The position numbers were made by a program, and so were the translations under genes. Positions 27,320 to 37,327 of a DNA stretch of 64,000 bases are shown piece by piece. This DNA is from Leptotrichia shahii (GTDB taxonomy: Bacteria; Fusobacteriota; Fusobacteriia; Fusobacteriales; Leptotrichiaceae). The stretch spans positions 1,612,001-1,676,000 of the forward strand of contig NZ_AP019827.1 in NCBI RefSeq assembly GCF_008327825.1, written 5' to 3'. Position 1 is the stretch's first letter; the number at the start of each line of letters is the position of its first letter. Under the pieces are notes generated by a model that was given only the letters and a program-made list of their open reading frames with translations, did not search any database and had not been told where the DNA came from.

Positions 27320-27943
27320 TTAATTCAATCTATCATATCTTTCTGCCAATTCTATTGCCCTAGACTTTATTGTATCAATTTCACTATTCTCAATCTCTAT
27401 ATTTGCTGAACAGTCATCAGATGCTTCACTTCTTATTCTATCCGTTGTTCTTTCACGTTCCTTTATCCAGGCTAGTTCCTCACTTTTAAGTGATTTCTTT
27501 TGTGAATCTGGATAGCTGGACATTAACAGCTTATATATTTGATTTAATTCATTATCCCATTTGTTATGTAGAGATACACGATAACCTACATATTCATCAC
27601 ATGAAGAAGTATTATCAAGTGTGTAATAATTTAATTCATTTTCAACTGAAGCCATCCTATTTACCATTGACTTTTCATACAATGTTTTTGGTCTGCTTTG
27701 AGTATTATTGCTGTATACTTTTTTCTCCTGACTATTATTAACTTGGGGCTTTACAGACTTTATTGAAATCATATTCGGGTCTTGTACTATATTTGGCTTC
27801 TTCTTTTTGTCGTTTTCCAATTTTGCCATTTTATTTTGAGTAGTAAAAATATAAAATCCCACACTAAGAACTGTCCCTATTACTAAAACAATTATAATTA
27901 CTATTAAGATATTCCTCATTCCATTATTATTATTTTGCTCCAT
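27320..27943 (-). CDS. membrane-anchored LprI/DUF1311-like protein
   Basis: 207 aa. A single N-terminal membrane segment (about 10-30, NILIVIIIVLVIGTVLSVGF) with the C-terminal domain predicted outside. That domain fits the lysozyme-inhibitor LprI (DUF1311) pattern: KWDNELNQIYKLLMSSYP, KSLKSEELAWIKERERTTDR, plus two Cys (SSCDEY and DDCSANIE) likely to form a disulfide. The WIKERE segment corresponds to the family's 'AWIxxRD'. First gene of the Hsp70 block; its stop overlaps the longest GrpE-like frame. AGGAG is 7 bp before the ATG at 27943. Lysozyme inhibition is the family's described role, not shown here. Confidence 0.75.
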   Translation of the reverse strand: MEQNNNNGMRNILIVIIIVLVIGTVLSVGFYIFTTQNKMAKLENDKKKKPNIVQDPNMISIKSVKPQVNNSQEKKVYSNNTQSRPKTLYEKSMVNRMASVENELNYYTLDNTSSCDEYVGYRVSLHNKWDNELNQIYKLLMSSYPDSQKKSLKSEELAWIKERERTTDRIRSEASDDCSANIEIENSEIDTIKSRAIELAERYDRLN

Positions 27944-28437
27944 CCTCAATCTCCTGTCTTATTTAATTTTTTTATTTTATATTTTTTTAAAAAATATTAT
28001 ATTAATATATATATGCCATTTATTATTCTTAAAAAATACTTAGCAATATTGTAACTAAACTTTCCATAATTTTTATTTTGGATCTACCAATAATTAACTT
28101 TATTTATTTTATTCTTTTAAAAAAAATTAATAATAAATGCTCATTTAAAAAAATCGAAATGTAGTAATTTTTATTACTATTTATCAATGTTTTCGACTTT
28201 ATTTTATAACCTTTTGATATTTCTTTATGATATTTCAATTTAACTTTTTTAATTTCAGCAAAACCAAATATTCATTTTCTTCGATTTTTATCGAATTATT
28301 CACACAATTTGTCGTATAACTTTTAACAGCATTCTTTTTAGATTTGAATTTTTGTTAAAAAATTCTTAATAATTTCAACATTTAAATGAAAAATAATACT
28401 ACATAAAAATAATCTAAAATTTATACAATTATCTTTT
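27944..28437. other. AT-rich intergenic region upstream of the Hsp70 block
   Basis: Nearly 500 bp without a convincing gene. It must hold the promoter for the LprI-GrpE-Hsp70 unit and the 3' end of the ABC transporter unit. I see no CIRCE-type inverted repeat (TTAGCACTC-N9-GAGTGCTAA), so heat-shock control by HrcA is not supported. Confidence 0.4.
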
Positions 28438-29157
28438 TTACAACACTTTCAAAAAATTCTGAGTCCTCTCATTTTGCGGATTCAAAAATACTTCTTCAGG
28501 TTTTCCCTGCTCTACGATTTCTCCGTCAGCCATAAAAATAACTCTGTCACAAACTTCCCTTGCAAATCCCATTTCATGCGTCACGACAATCATTGTCATT
28601 CCTTCTTTAGCCAAATCCTTCATAACTTTCAAAACTTCTCCAACCATTTCAGGATCTAATGCACTTGTCGGCTCATCAAACAGTAATGCTTCCGGTTTCA
28701 TAGCGAGAGCTCTTGCAATTGCCACTCTTTGCTTTTGCCCACCAGACAGACTTGACGGATAGACATTGGCTTTATCAAGAAGTCCAACTTTTTCAAGGAG
28801 TTCTTTTCCCGATTTCATAGCTTCTGGCTTTGTCATTTTTTTTAGAGTTACTGGAGCTAGAGTTATGTTCTGCAAAACTGTTAAATGTGGAAATAAATTA
28901 AAATTTTGGAAAACCATTCCAACTTTTTCACGAAATTTGTCAATGTTCAAATTTTTATCCGCAAGGTCAAATTCATCCACGCAAATATGTCCGCCAGATA
29001 ATTCTTCAAGCCCATTTATACATCTCAAAAATGTACTTTTCCCCGAACCTGACGGTCCAATCACACTTATTGCTTCCCCTTTTTTCACATTAAGACTTAT
29101 ATCTTTTAAAACGACATTATTTCCATACTGTTTTTTTAAATTTTCTATTTTAATCAT
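28438..29157 (-). CDS. polar amino acid ABC transporter, ATP-binding protein
   Basis: 239 aa, GlnQ/ArtP type. Walker [11 protein letters not shown]-loop [12 protein letters not shown], signature [15 protein letters not shown], Walker [14 protein letters not shown] and the H-loop [12 protein letters not shown] are all present. Translationally coupled: its ATG overlaps the TGA of the fused binding protein/permease gene (ATGA). Substrate is probably a polar amino acid such as glutamine, arginine or cystine; sequence alone does not say which. Confidence 0.95.
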   Translation of the reverse strand: MIKIENLKKQYGNNVVLKDISLNVKKGEAISVIGPSGSGKSTFLRCINGLEELSGGHICVDEFDLADKNLNIDKFREKVGMVFQNFNLFPHLTVLQNITLAPVTLKKMTKPEAMKSGKELLEKVGLLDKANVYPSSLSGGQKQRVAIARALAMKPEALLFDEPTSALDPEMVGEVLKVMKDLAKEGMTMIVVTHEMGFAREVCDRVIFMADGEIVEQGKPEEVFLNPQNERTQNFLKVL

Positions 29158-30686
29158 ACTTTTAACTTATCCTCCACTTTCTTGAACAATTTAGACAATA
29201 ATTTAATTACTATATAGTAAATTGCCGCAACTATAAGCATCGTTTCAAATGTTTTAAAATTAGTTTTATAAGCAACTTGCCCTTCCTTCATCAAATCTGC
29301 CACTCCAATTACAACTAATAAGGAAGTATCTTTTAGTGAACTTATAAACTGATTTAAAATGGCAGGAATCATATTTTTTATAGCCTGTGGCAAAATTACT
29401 TTAGTCATAGACTTGTTAAAAGAAAGCCCCAAACTTCTAGCCGCCTCCATTTGTCCTTTGTCAATCGCCTGTATTCCGCCTCTAAAAATTTCAGCTAAAA
29501 ATGCTCCAGCATTTAGTGCGATTATAATTATCCCTGAAATTTCAGGAGAAAGCATTCCTGGCTCACTACTCAAATGAAATGTCAATTTTAAAAGTTTTGG
29601 AAGCAGCGGCACAACTCCGAAATAAAAGAATATTGTCTGAACCATAAGTGGCGTTCCTCTTATTAAATCAATATATTCTTTTCCTAAAAATTGCGAAACT
29701 TTTACCATTTTCGAGTGAAAACCTTTTTTATCCGTCGGCACAAAATTTAAATATCCTATCCCTAAACCAATCAATGTTGCAAAAAATAACGAAACAACTG
29801 TGATATAAATGGTAACTGCAAGTCCTCTTAAAAACTTTAGTCCGTAACCAGTCAAAATTCCCTTGTAGGAATCAATAACTCCAGCAATTCCACCTTTTTC
29901 CACAGTTTTTCCACCTTTAGTGTATCTATCCACAATTTTTTGATATTCACCATTTTGTCTTAAAGTCTTCAAACCTTTGTTAAACTCTTCCAGCAACTCT
30001 TTGTGAGTTCCCTTTTTTACCATAAATCCATTTCCAACATTTGTCAACTTTCCAGTTCCAACTTTTAACTGCGTATCTGGATCTTGATTCAAAGTGTACA
30101 AAACTACCGGTAAATCTTCAAATCCCGCATCAGCCTGTTTATTTTCAACCGCTTTTAACATTGAAACTGTGTCATCATAAATTCTTACCTCAGATTTTCC
30201 CTTCAAATTTTCTTGAACATATCTTTCCCCTGCAGTTCCACTTTTAACTGCCAGTCTTTTTCCAACCAAATCTTTTCCAGTTTTTATCGTATTATTATCT
30301 TTATGAACTATCGCAACAATTCCTGTATCATAATATGGATCAGAAAAATCTACAACCTTTTTTCTCTCCTCGGTAATATTCGCTCCCGCAATCGCACCAT
30401 CAATTTGCCCAGATTCCATCGCAGGAATAATTCCTCCAAAATCCATCGGCTGAATTTCCACTTCAAATCCTTGCGTTTTTGCCACCGCCTTCATCAAATC
30501 CACATCAATTCCCTTATCCAAATTGTTCTCCTTAAAAGAAAACGGCGGATAAATCAAATCTACTGCAATAATATATTTTTTTCCTGTCTTCACATTTTGA
30601 TTTTTTGTATCTTTTTTTTCACAAGCTGTAAAAAATATTAAAATTGTCAATACTAGCGACACTAAAACTAATGCCCTCTTTCTCAT
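29154..30686 (-). CDS. fused amino acid-binding lipoprotein and ABC permease
   Basis: 510 aa. It starts with a lipoprotein signal ([15 protein letters not shown], lipobox FTAC), followed by one periplasmic-binding-protein domain (about 35-255) with [38 protein letters not shown] and [12 protein letters not shown] HisM/GlnP-type membrane domain (about 280-505) has the EAA loop [20 protein letters not shown]. Such binding protein-permease fusions are well known in Gram-positive GlnP; here it pairs with the GlnQ-like ATPase just downstream. Confidence 0.94.
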   Translation of the reverse strand: MRKRALVLVSLVLTILIFFTACEKKDTKNQNVKTGKKYIIAVDLIYPPFSFKENNLDKGIDVDLMKAVAKTQGFEVEIQPMDFGGIIPAMESGQIDGAIAGANITEERKKVVDFSDPYYDTGIVAIVHKDNNTIKTGKDLVGKRLAVKSGTAGERYVQENLKGKSEVRIYDDTVSMLKAVENKQADAGFEDLPVVLYTLNQDPDTQLKVGTGKLTNVGNGFMVKKGTHKELLEEFNKGLKTLRQNGEYQKIVDRYTKGGKTVEKGGIAGVIDSYKGILTGYGLKFLRGLAVTIYITVVSLFFATLIGLGIGYLNFVPTDKKGFHSKMVKVSQFLGKEYIDLIRGTPLMVQTIFFYFGVVPLLPKLLKLTFHLSSEPGMLSPEISGIIIIALNAGAFLAEIFRGGIQAIDKGQMEAARSLGLSFNKSMTKVILPQAIKNMIPAILNQFISSLKDTSLLVVIGVADLMKEGQVAYKTNFKTFETMLIVAAIYYIVIKLLSKLFKKVEDKLKV

Positions 30687-30903
30687 TTTTCCTCCTAACT
30701 CTCAAATTAAAATTTTTTCTAAAAATAATCAAATTTTTTTCAATGCGTAAATTTTACTACAAAAAAAATATATTGTCAAAGAAAATAAAATTATATATTT
30801 CTATACTAAATCATATAAAAAATAGAACTTATATCCAATTTATTAATAACAGAAAAATTTTAAGCTACTATTAAATAGGAATTTAAAATATTTCTATTAT
30901 TTA
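30687..30903. other. intergenic region upstream of the ABC transporter unit
   Basis: AT-rich, no gene. The segment near 30796 (ATACTAAATCATATAAAAAA) resembles an R3 end but no partner end is evident. Confidence 0.3.
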
Positions 30904-30958
30904 AACAAAAAAATCTGCTTTCCCTAATTTAGAAATTCTAAAAAATAAAAGCAGATTT
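30904..30958 (-). terminator. terminator of butanediol dehydrogenase gene
   Basis: On the minus strand AAATCTGCTTT pairs with AAAGCAGATTT, followed by seven T in all; the loop holds a second stem (TTTAGAA/TTCTAAA). It is about 120 bp past the stop. Confidence 0.7.
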
Positions 30959-31077
30959 ATCTAATATTAATCTATATTTAAAAATAAAAAATTAATTTTA
31001 TCAATATCAAGGAAAATAAAATTTCCCGCTAAACATTATTTATTTAAGTATAATTTGAGATTTAATTAATTATCAAA

Positions 31078-32127
31078 TTATTTTGGAGATACTAAAATCT
31101 TAACTTGGCTTTTTTCTTTAACTAACGCTTCAAATCCTTCATTTACAATATCTTCCAATTTAATTCTCTTTGTCACTAATAAATCTTTTGAGAAATATCC
31201 TTGTTTCATTAATTCCAATGTTTTAGGAAATACATCACGATATGCGATAACTCCTTTTATTGTTCTTTCTTGAATTACCACTTCATTAGGCTGAATTGAT
31301 GCTTCTGTTTCCCAGATGCTTACAACCATTAACTCTCCATCTTTTTCCGCAGCTTCAAGTGACTGCTGCAATACAGCAGGAACTCCTGTCACTTCATAAG
31401 AAACATTTACTCCTCCATTTGTTCTTTCTTTTATAAATTCAACTGAATTTACTTTTGCAGGATCTACAATAATTGCTCCCAGTTTTTTAGCGATTTCCTG
31501 TCTTTCAGGTGAAACTTCCACAGCATAAATTTCTGTTGCTCCAGAAGCTCTTAAAGCATCAATAATAAGAAGCCCAATTGGTCCGCATCCAAATACTGCT
31601 GCTGTATCTCCTGTGTTAAATTTACTTTGTCTGACAGCATAAACTGCTACTGCTGCAGGTTCAGTTAATGCTCCTTGTTCATAATCAATTTCATCTGGCA
31701 ATTTATGAGCCTGATCCTCATTTACAACTACAAATTCAGAAAAACCTCCTCCTCCACCTGCAAGTCCAACAAAATTCAAGTTTGGATCCAAATTATATTT
31801 CCCAATTAATCCATTTTTTGCCAAAATAGGCTCAACTGTAACTCTATCTCCAACTTTAAATTTAGTAACTCCGCTTCCAATCTCTATAATTTCTCCACAA
31901 AATTCATGTCCCATTGTAATTGGCGCTTTTTCTCCCGTATAAGGATGTGGTTCATTTGCAGGAATAAAAATCGGTCCCCCTAAATATTCATGTAAATCAC
32001 TTCCACAAATTCCTGCATATTTTACTGCAATTTTTACTTGTTTTTCCTTTCTTATTTCTGGAATTTCAACTTCTTCTACTCTTACATCTTTTCTATTATG
32101 CCATCTCGCCGCTTTCATTGTTGCCAT
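31078..32127 (-). CDS. bdhA: 2,3-butanediol dehydrogenase-like zinc alcohol dehydrogenase
   Basis: 349 aa medium-chain dehydrogenase. The catalytic zinc ligands are in GICGSDLHEYLGGP (Cys) and MGHEFCGEI (His-Glu); the NAD-binding fingerprint is FGCGPIGLLIIDAL. The four-Cys structural zinc loop is absent, replaced by LNFVGLAGGGGGFSEFV, as in Bacillus BdhA, which supports (R,R)-butanediol/acetoin dehydrogenase rather than sorbitol dehydrogenase. Expected role: reversible acetoin/2,3-butanediol conversion in fermentation. Single gene with its own terminator; a GGAGGG ribosome binding site is present. Confidence 0.82.
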   Translation of the reverse strand: MATMKAARWHNRKDVRVEEVEIPEIRKEKQVKIAVKYAGICGSDLHEYLGGPIFIPANEPHPYTGEKAPITMGHEFCGEIIEIGSGVTKFKVGDRVTVEPILAKNGLIGKYNLDPNLNFVGLAGGGGGFSEFVVVNEDQAHKLPDEIDYEQGALTEPAAVAVYAVRQSKFNTGDTAAVFGCGPIGLLIIDALRASGATEIYAVEVSPERQEIAKKLGAIIVDPAKVNSVEFIKERTNGGVNVSYEVTGVPAVLQQSLEAAEKDGELMVVSIWETEASIQPNEVVIQERTIKGVIAYRDVFPKTLELMKQGYFSKDLLVTKRIKLEDIVNEGFEALVKEKSQVKILVSPK

Positions 32128-32432
32128 CTTATTCCCTCCTATGCTTAAGTTATTTGTAAAAGTCTAAAATCTCCAATAATTACAATACTTTTACACTTGT
32201 AATTCTTACTATTTTTCTCTGACATTTTTGATATAAAATTTTAATATTTCAGGTTAAAATACTGTATTTTTTGAGTTTTTATATTATTACTTTTACAATC
32301 ACCTATTATACTATTTTAGACTTTAATAGTATACCCTATTTTTTTTCAAAATCAATATGTACTTACAATTTTTTTCATCTAAATATTTTAATAACAAAGT
32401 AATTTAAATAAAATATTATTTTATATCATTTT
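32128..32432. other. intergenic region, no gene seen
   Basis: AT-rich leader region of the dehydrogenase gene. No convincing frame, hairpin or promoter pair identified. Confidence 0.3.
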
Positions 32433-32508
32433 CTAATAAGAGGTCTTGATCCCTTGCTAAACAGCATGTAATTTATAATAAATCTGCTATTTAAATGGGA
32501 AATAGTAT
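32433..32508. repeat. R3-type element with degenerate R1 core
   Basis: Contains AAGAGGTCTTGATCCCTTGC (a worn R1 core) then CTATTTAAATGGGAAATAGTAT, the same right end as R3 copy 1. The segment also aligns with 42085-42151 (CTTGCTAAA...GGGAAxTAGTAT). The left end is not clear. Confidence 0.4.
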
Positions 32509-32618
32509 CAAACTCTATTACAAAAAAAATGAAGAGTCTTAAAAACGCCTCCAAAATGTCTCCAAAGGTATTTTTAAATCTCTTCAAGCTATGTAAATAT
32601 TGTATTTTATTTATAAAA

Positions 32619-32695
<77 letters not shown>

Positions 32696-32730
32696 ATGTA
32701 TATTTTTTCCATTCTTTTATTAAAAAAAAA

Positions 32731-32824
32731 TGGCGGAGAAGGAGGGATTTGAACCCTCGATCCAAGTTTTAGCCCGGATACTCCCTTAGCAGGGGAGCGC
32801 ATTCGGCCTCTCTGCCACTTCTCC
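32731..32824 (-). tRNA. tRNA-Ser (anticodon GCT)
   Basis: Class II tRNA with a long variable arm. Acceptor GGAGAAG/CTTCTCC, anticodon loop CTGCTAA within CTCCC/GGGAG, variable arm near TATCCGGGCTAAAACTTGGAT, T arm GGGTTCAAATCCC and an encoded CCA (32733-32731). Confidence 0.95.
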
Positions 32825-32837
32825 AAAATTATTCAAA

Positions 32838-32924
32838 TGGCGGGTGAACTGGGATTCGAACCCAGACATCTTGCGATTTCGCCGGTTTTCAAGACCGGTC
32901 CCTTAGCCGTTCGGACATCCACCC
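32838..32924 (-). tRNA. tRNA-Ser (anticodon TGA)
   Basis: Class II tRNA. Acceptor GGGTGGA/TTCACCC, anticodon loop CTTGAAA within CCGGT/ACCGG, long variable arm, T arm GGGTTCGAATCCC and an encoded CCA (32840-32838). First of a three-gene tRNA cluster read on the minus strand. Confidence 0.95.
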
Positions 32925-32993
32925 ATAAACTACTCAGTAAGTATATCATACTTTTATATTAATTGTCAATAACTTTTTTCATATTTTCTAAAA

Positions 32994-33097
32994 TATGCTT
33001 GAACCAATTTAAAATTGAACTATTAAAAATTATACAAACTTAAGGTTTGAGTAAATAGTTATAGCTTTTGAATTTGGTTTTAGATCAGTTTACTATA
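32994..33097 (+). repeat. R2 element, full copy
   Basis: About 104 bp from TATGCTTGAACCAATTTAAA to TTAGATCAGTTTACTATA; internal AAATTATACAAACTTAAGG and GTTTGAGTAAATAGTTATAG match the copies at 36214 (inverted) and 61656. The two ends form an imperfect inverted repeat of the type TATAxTxAAACxxxTTTAAAA. Confidence 0.65.
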
Positions 33098-33101
33098 GCA
33101 C

Positions 33102-33150
33102 AAAAAAATATGCCATTCTCTTATAGTTAAAACTACTAGTGTCTTGGCAT
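33102..33150 (-). terminator. terminator of trkH
   Basis: On the minus strand ATGCCA and TGGCAT enclose a branched loop, followed by ATTTTTTTG. 27 bp after the trkH stop. Confidence 0.6.
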
Positions 33151-33176
33151 AATTTATAAATTAATTTTATATTTTT

Positions 33177-34622
33177 CTATTTTAATTTCCATGCTGTTGG
33201 TGAGAATAATATTAACATTGGAAAAATTTCTAATCTTCCTGCTAACATTCCAAAACTTAAAATTACTTTTGCAAAATTGCTTAATTCAGCAAAACTAAAT
33301 GCTGGTCCAACTTTTCCCAATCCAGGTCCAATGTTGTTAAATGTAGCAGCAACAGCACTGAAAGCTGTCATAAAGTCATCTGTAGAATAAGAAATCATTA
33401 GCAATATTCCTCCAAAAACTAATGAATAAACCAAAAAGTATACTGCAATGCTTTTTTGCATTTTCATATTTACAGGTTTGTCATCATATTTTATTGTAAC
33501 TACACGATTCGGGCTTATCATTTGAATTATTTCTGCAAAATAGATTTTTACCATTAAAACGACTCTTGATATTTTTAATCCTCCAGCCGTAGATCCCGCA
33601 CATGCTCCAAAGAACATTAAAATTAACAATATAACTTGTGAAAATAGCGGCCATTTTCCAAAATCAGCTGTGGAATATCCTGTTGTCGTAATAACCGATG
33701 AAACCGAGAAAAATACATCTCTTATACAATGTAAAATTGAATCATAACCTTTGCAGATATTTAGAACTATTAGGACAATCGCTCCAAATACGATTAACAA
33801 ATAATATTTTAACTCTTCATTTTTAAATACATCTTTTATCTTTCCAATTAAAATAAAATAATAAATGTTAAAGTTTACTCCAAACACTATCATTCCAATT
33901 CCAAGCACTACTTCAATGTAAGGACTATTGTATGGTAAAATACTTCCGTTTCTTACTCCAAATCCACCTGTTCCAGCTGTACCAAATGCCATAAGTGAAG
34001 ATTCAAATAAATCAAGTCCTCCAAACATTAGTAAAATTATTAAAACTATTGTCATAACAATGTAAATTTTGTAAAGCATTCTGGCAGTTGTTGACAATTT
34101 TGAAACTAATTTTCCAAATGTTGGTCCAGGAACTTCAGCCTTCATTACGTGAACTGATGTTGCAGAACTTGGAAAAATTGCAAGTGCTAGTACCAGAACT
34201 CCCATTCCTCCCACAAAATGGGTAAAACTCCTCCAAAACAAATTAGAATGGCTAATTTTAGTAAGATCTGTTATTATGCTTGATCCTGTTGTTGTAAATC
34301 CGCTTACAATTTCAAAAAAAGCATCAATAAACGACGGTATTTCCTTTGTAAACACAAACGGCAATGCTCCAAATATAGACATCAGAATCCAAGACAAGGA
34401 CACTATTATGTACCCTTCTCTTCCTTGAATCCTCTGATCTTCAGGAAGTTTCGCCGAAAGTGCAAATCCAATTGCCAAAAGAAGAGCTATTACAGATCCG
34501 TAAGCAATTTTATATTTTGCACTTTCATTATATAAAAAACTTATAATCAAAGGCAAAACCATTAATCCAGCCTCAAGTATAAGTATTTTTCCGATTATAA
34601 AACTTATCATTTTTTTATTCAT
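33177..34622 (-). CDS. trkH: TrkH-family potassium uptake membrane protein
   Basis: 481 aa with about ten membrane helices arranged as repeated M1-P-M2 units. Selectivity-filter segments are visible: SGFTTTGSSIITDL, FGTAGTGGFGVRNGS, VITTTGYSTADFG and FNNIGPGLGKVGP. It forms the K+ channel-like subunit and works with the cytoplasmic TrkA regulator encoded immediately upstream on the same strand (141 bp). Confidence 0.94.
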   Translation of the reverse strand: MNKKMISFIIGKILILEAGLMVLPLIISFLYNESAKYKIAYGSVIALLLAIGFALSAKLPEDQRIQGREGYIIVSLSWILMSIFGALPFVFTKEIPSFIDAFFEIVSGFTTTGSSIITDLTKISHSNLFWRSFTHFVGGMGVLVLALAIFPSSATSVHVMKAEVPGPTFGKLVSKLSTTARMLYKIYIVMTIVLIILLMFGGLDLFESSLMAFGTAGTGGFGVRNGSILPYNSPYIEVVLGIGMIVFGVNFNIYYFILIGKIKDVFKNEELKYYLLIVFGAIVLIVLNICKGYDSILHCIRDVFFSVSSVITTTGYSTADFGKWPLFSQVILLILMFFGACAGSTAGGLKISRVVLMVKIYFAEIIQMISPNRVVTIKYDDKPVNMKMQKSIAVYFLVYSLVFGGILLMISYSTDDFMTAFSAVAATFNNIGPGLGKVGPAFSFAELSNFAKVILSFGMLAGRLEIFPMLILFSPTAWKLK

Positions 34623-34763
34623 TTTTACTCCTTAAACCCAATATGTATATCAAAAGTTTATACAGCAGTATTTTTTAGCTTAATTCTAAAATTTTTAATA
34701 AAAAATTTTAGCTGTCATTTTATTTTTAGGGCTTTCACTTTTATATTAACACATATTTAAATT

Positions 34764-36116
34764 TTATTCTAGAATATCATCAAAATCTTCGATCGAAGAT
34801 GCTGTTGTAACGACCATCACACTATCGTTAATTTTTATTGCATCATTTCCTCCAGGAAAAATCATTTTGCCATCTCTTAATATGCTTGCAATTAATGTAC
34901 CTTTTTTTATTTTTAAATCTTTCAGCGAGATATCAATAGCACGGCTGTTTTTATTAATTTCAAAAGTAATAAATTCTACTTGACTTTCTAACCTATATAG
35001 AAAGCTCATTGTAGAGCCTCGCATATTAGTTTTTGATCTTACAACGCTTATTATCATATCGGAAATAACTTTTTTAGGTACAACTGTAGATGTTCTTGTA
35101 TTTTTTTCAAGTATTGAAAGCATTAGAGTCCTGTTCATTTTTGTGATTAATTTAGAATTTGTTATGGAATTTACAAACATTGTAATAACTGTATTCTCTT
35201 CGTCACTATCTGTAAGAATTACAGTTGAATCATAATTATTTATCCCTTCCTGCATCAGAAATTCCTGATCAGCTTCATCTCCTCTTATTACAATTGCCTT
35301 TGGATACGACTCACTTAATTTTTCTGCACGTTCCTTATTATTTTCTATAACTTTTACTTTAATTTTGTTTTCCAGCAGCTTTCCTATTAAATAATGGGAA
35401 ATTGTTCCTCCACCAACAAGCAGTGCAGAATCAATTTTTAAATTACTTTTTTCGATTTTATCGTAAAATTTATGTACTGCCTCCTTTGATCCTGCAATAT
35501 GGACAATATCCCCTTCTAAGATAGTAAAATCTCCACTTGGAATAAATACATCTTCACCTCTTCTAACAGTACAAATAATCACTTTATCCTTTGAACTGAA
35601 TTCGAGTTCTTTTAACTGCATTCCATTTAAAAAGTTATCTTTTTGAACTCTTATTGAAATAAATCCAGCTCTTTGACCAAAAAAGTTTTCTACACTTAAA
35701 GCGACTGGAAACATTAATTTATTTGCAATACTTTTAGCAGTTTCCTGTTCAGGATTTATCATAAGAGAAATTCCAAGCCCTTCCCTTACAAACTGCATAT
35801 TTGAACTATATTCAGGATTTCTCACTCTTGCTATTGTAAATTTTGTTCCAAGTTTTTTTGCTATAATAGAAGAAATTATATTTAACTCATCTGATTCTGT
35901 CGCTGCAATAAAAATATCAGCAGTATCTGTTCCCGCTTCCAGCAAAGTTTCATAAGAAGCTCCATTCCCAACAAGTCCAGTTATATCATAAGTTTCTACA
36001 AGTTTATTTAATATTTTTTCTTCCTTTTCAATAAGAATAACATCATTTCCTTCTGCTGAAAGTTCACTGCAAAGTGACTCTCCAACAACACCAGCTCCCG
36101 CTATAACTATTTTCAT
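34764..36116 (-). CDS. trkA: Trk potassium uptake regulator TrkA
   Basis: 450 aa with two RCK units, as in full-length TrkA: first Rossmann domain at MKIVIAGAGVVGESLCSEL, with LVGNGASYETLLEAG, then an RCK-C; second Rossmann domain at SALLVGGGTISHYLIGKLL with VIRGDEADQEFLMQEGI, then RCK-C to the end. It binds NAD(H)/ATP and gates TrkH. Transcribed ahead of trkH. Confidence 0.94.
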   Translation of the reverse strand: MKIVIAGAGVVGESLCSELSAEGNDVILIEKEEKILNKLVETYDITGLVGNGASYETLLEAGTDTADIFIAATESDELNIISSIIAKKLGTKFTIARVRNPEYSSNMQFVREGLGISLMINPEQETAKSIANKLMFPVALSVENFFGQRAGFISIRVQKDNFLNGMQLKELEFSSKDKVIICTVRRGEDVFIPSGDFTILEGDIVHIAGSKEAVHKFYDKIEKSNLKIDSALLVGGGTISHYLIGKLLENKIKVKVIENNKERAEKLSESYPKAIVIRGDEADQEFLMQEGINNYDSTVILTDSDEENTVITMFVNSITNSKLITKMNRTLMLSILEKNTRTSTVVPKKVISDMIISVVRSKTNMRGSTMSFLYRLESQVEFITFEINKNSRAIDISLKDLKIKKGTLIASILRDGKMIFPGGNDAIKINDSVMVVTTASSIEDFDDILE

Positions 36117-36213
36117 ATTTTTTTCTCTTTCTTTATAAAATTTTTATTTATTTTTTACATAATCTAATTATATGTTTTTTTATTTAAAAAAGTGGTCAAA
36201 ACTTTTATAATAC

Positions 36214-36319
36214 CATAGTAAAACTGATTTAAAGCCAAACTCAAAAGCTATAACTATTTTACTCAAACCTTAAGTTTATATAATTTTTTATAGCTCAATT
36301 TTAAACGGATTCAAATATA
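36214..36319 (-). repeat. R2 element, full copy overlapping the hemB 3' end
   Basis: Inverted relative to the copy at 32994: TAGTAAAACTGATTTAAAGC, CAAACTCAAAAGCTATAACT, ACTCAAACCTTAAGTTTATA and CAATTTTAAACGGATTCAAA. The right end covers the last codons and stop of hemB (TGA at 36313-36311). Confidence 0.65.
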
Positions 36320-37273
36320 TTTTGCAACTTCCTTTGCATAATAAGTAATAATCGCATTTGCTCCAGCACGTTTCATAGCATACATTTGCTCCATCACAAT
36401 TTTCATTTCATCAATCCAGCAATTTTGAGCCGCAGCTTTTACCATCGAATATTCACCCGAAACACTGTAAGCCACGATCGGAACTTCAAAATTATCACTT
36501 ACTTTTTTTATTATATCAAGATATGCCATAGCAGGCTTTACAATTATAATATCCGCTCCTTGCCGTAAATCTTCATCAACTTCGTCTATTGCATCCTTTG
36601 AATATTGAAAATTCATCTGATAGGACTTTCTATCGCCAAATTGTGGTGCTGAATCTGCCGCATCTCTAAAAGGTCCATAAAATGCAGATGAATATTTTAC
36701 TGAATATGCCATTATTGGAATATTTTCAAAATGATTTTGAGCCAAAACTTCTGAAATTTTTTCCACACGTCCATCCATCATATCAGATGGAGCCACAATG
36801 TCAACTCCAGCCTTTGCATAAGAAAGTGCTATTTTCCCCAAAATTTCCAAAGTTTCATCATTCTTAACATAACCATTTTCATTAAGTATTCCACAATGCC
36901 CGTGGTCTGTGTATTCACAACAGCAAATATCGCAAATCACAAGGAAATTATCATAATTTTTCTTAATAAATCTAACTGCATTTTGAATAATTCCATTTTC
37001 ATTATATGCCTGTATAGCACAGGCATCCTTTGTTTTAGGAATTCCAAAAAGTAAAATTGAATTTATTCCCAATTTCACAAGTTCATCCAGCTCTTCTGAA
37101 AGTCTGTCAATCGAATATCTAAAGATTCCAGGCATTGACGGAATCTCACTTTTTATATTTTCCCCTTCTTCAACAAAAATTGGATAAATCAAATCTTCCT
37201 TTGCAATATAGACATCTTTTACAAGATTTCTTACAGCTTCATTTTTTCTCAATTTTCTATGTCTTTTAAACAT
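36311..37273 (-). CDS. hemB: delta-aminolevulinic acid dehydratase (porphobilinogen synthase)
   Basis: Condenses two ALA to porphobilinogen. 320 aa. Starts RHRKLRKNEAVRNLVKD; active-site lysines lie in IMAYSVKYSSAFYGPFRDAA and DIIIVKPAMAYLDII, and the ligand site VAYSVSGEYSMVKAA is present. A Cys-rich metal segment ICDICCCEYTDHGHCG indicates a zinc-dependent type. The last two residues and stop come from the R2 repeat end. Follows the SirC-like gene by 54 bp. Confidence 0.96.
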   Translation of the reverse strand: MFKRHRKLRKNEAVRNLVKDVYIAKEDLIYPIFVEEGENIKSEIPSMPGIFRYSIDRLSEELDELVKLGINSILLFGIPKTKDACAIQAYNENGIIQNAVRFIKKNYDNFLVICDICCCEYTDHGHCGILNENGYVKNDETLEILGKIALSYAKAGVDIVAPSDMMDGRVEKISEVLAQNHFENIPIMAYSVKYSSAFYGPFRDAADSAPQFGDRKSYQMNFQYSKDAIDEVDEDLRQGADIIIVKPAMAYLDIIKKVSDNFEVPIVAYSVSGEYSMVKAAAQNCWIDEMKIVMEQMYAMKRAGANAIITYYAKEVAKYI

Positions 37274-37327
37274 TTTTATTTCACCTTTTTCATTTTCTCT
37301 ATTTTAAATTTAAAATCAGATATTTTT

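Noticed and set aside
27944-28437. CIRCE/HrcA heat-shock operator before the Hsp70 block
   Set aside because: No TTAGCACTC-N9-GAGTGCTAA-like repeat found on either strand.
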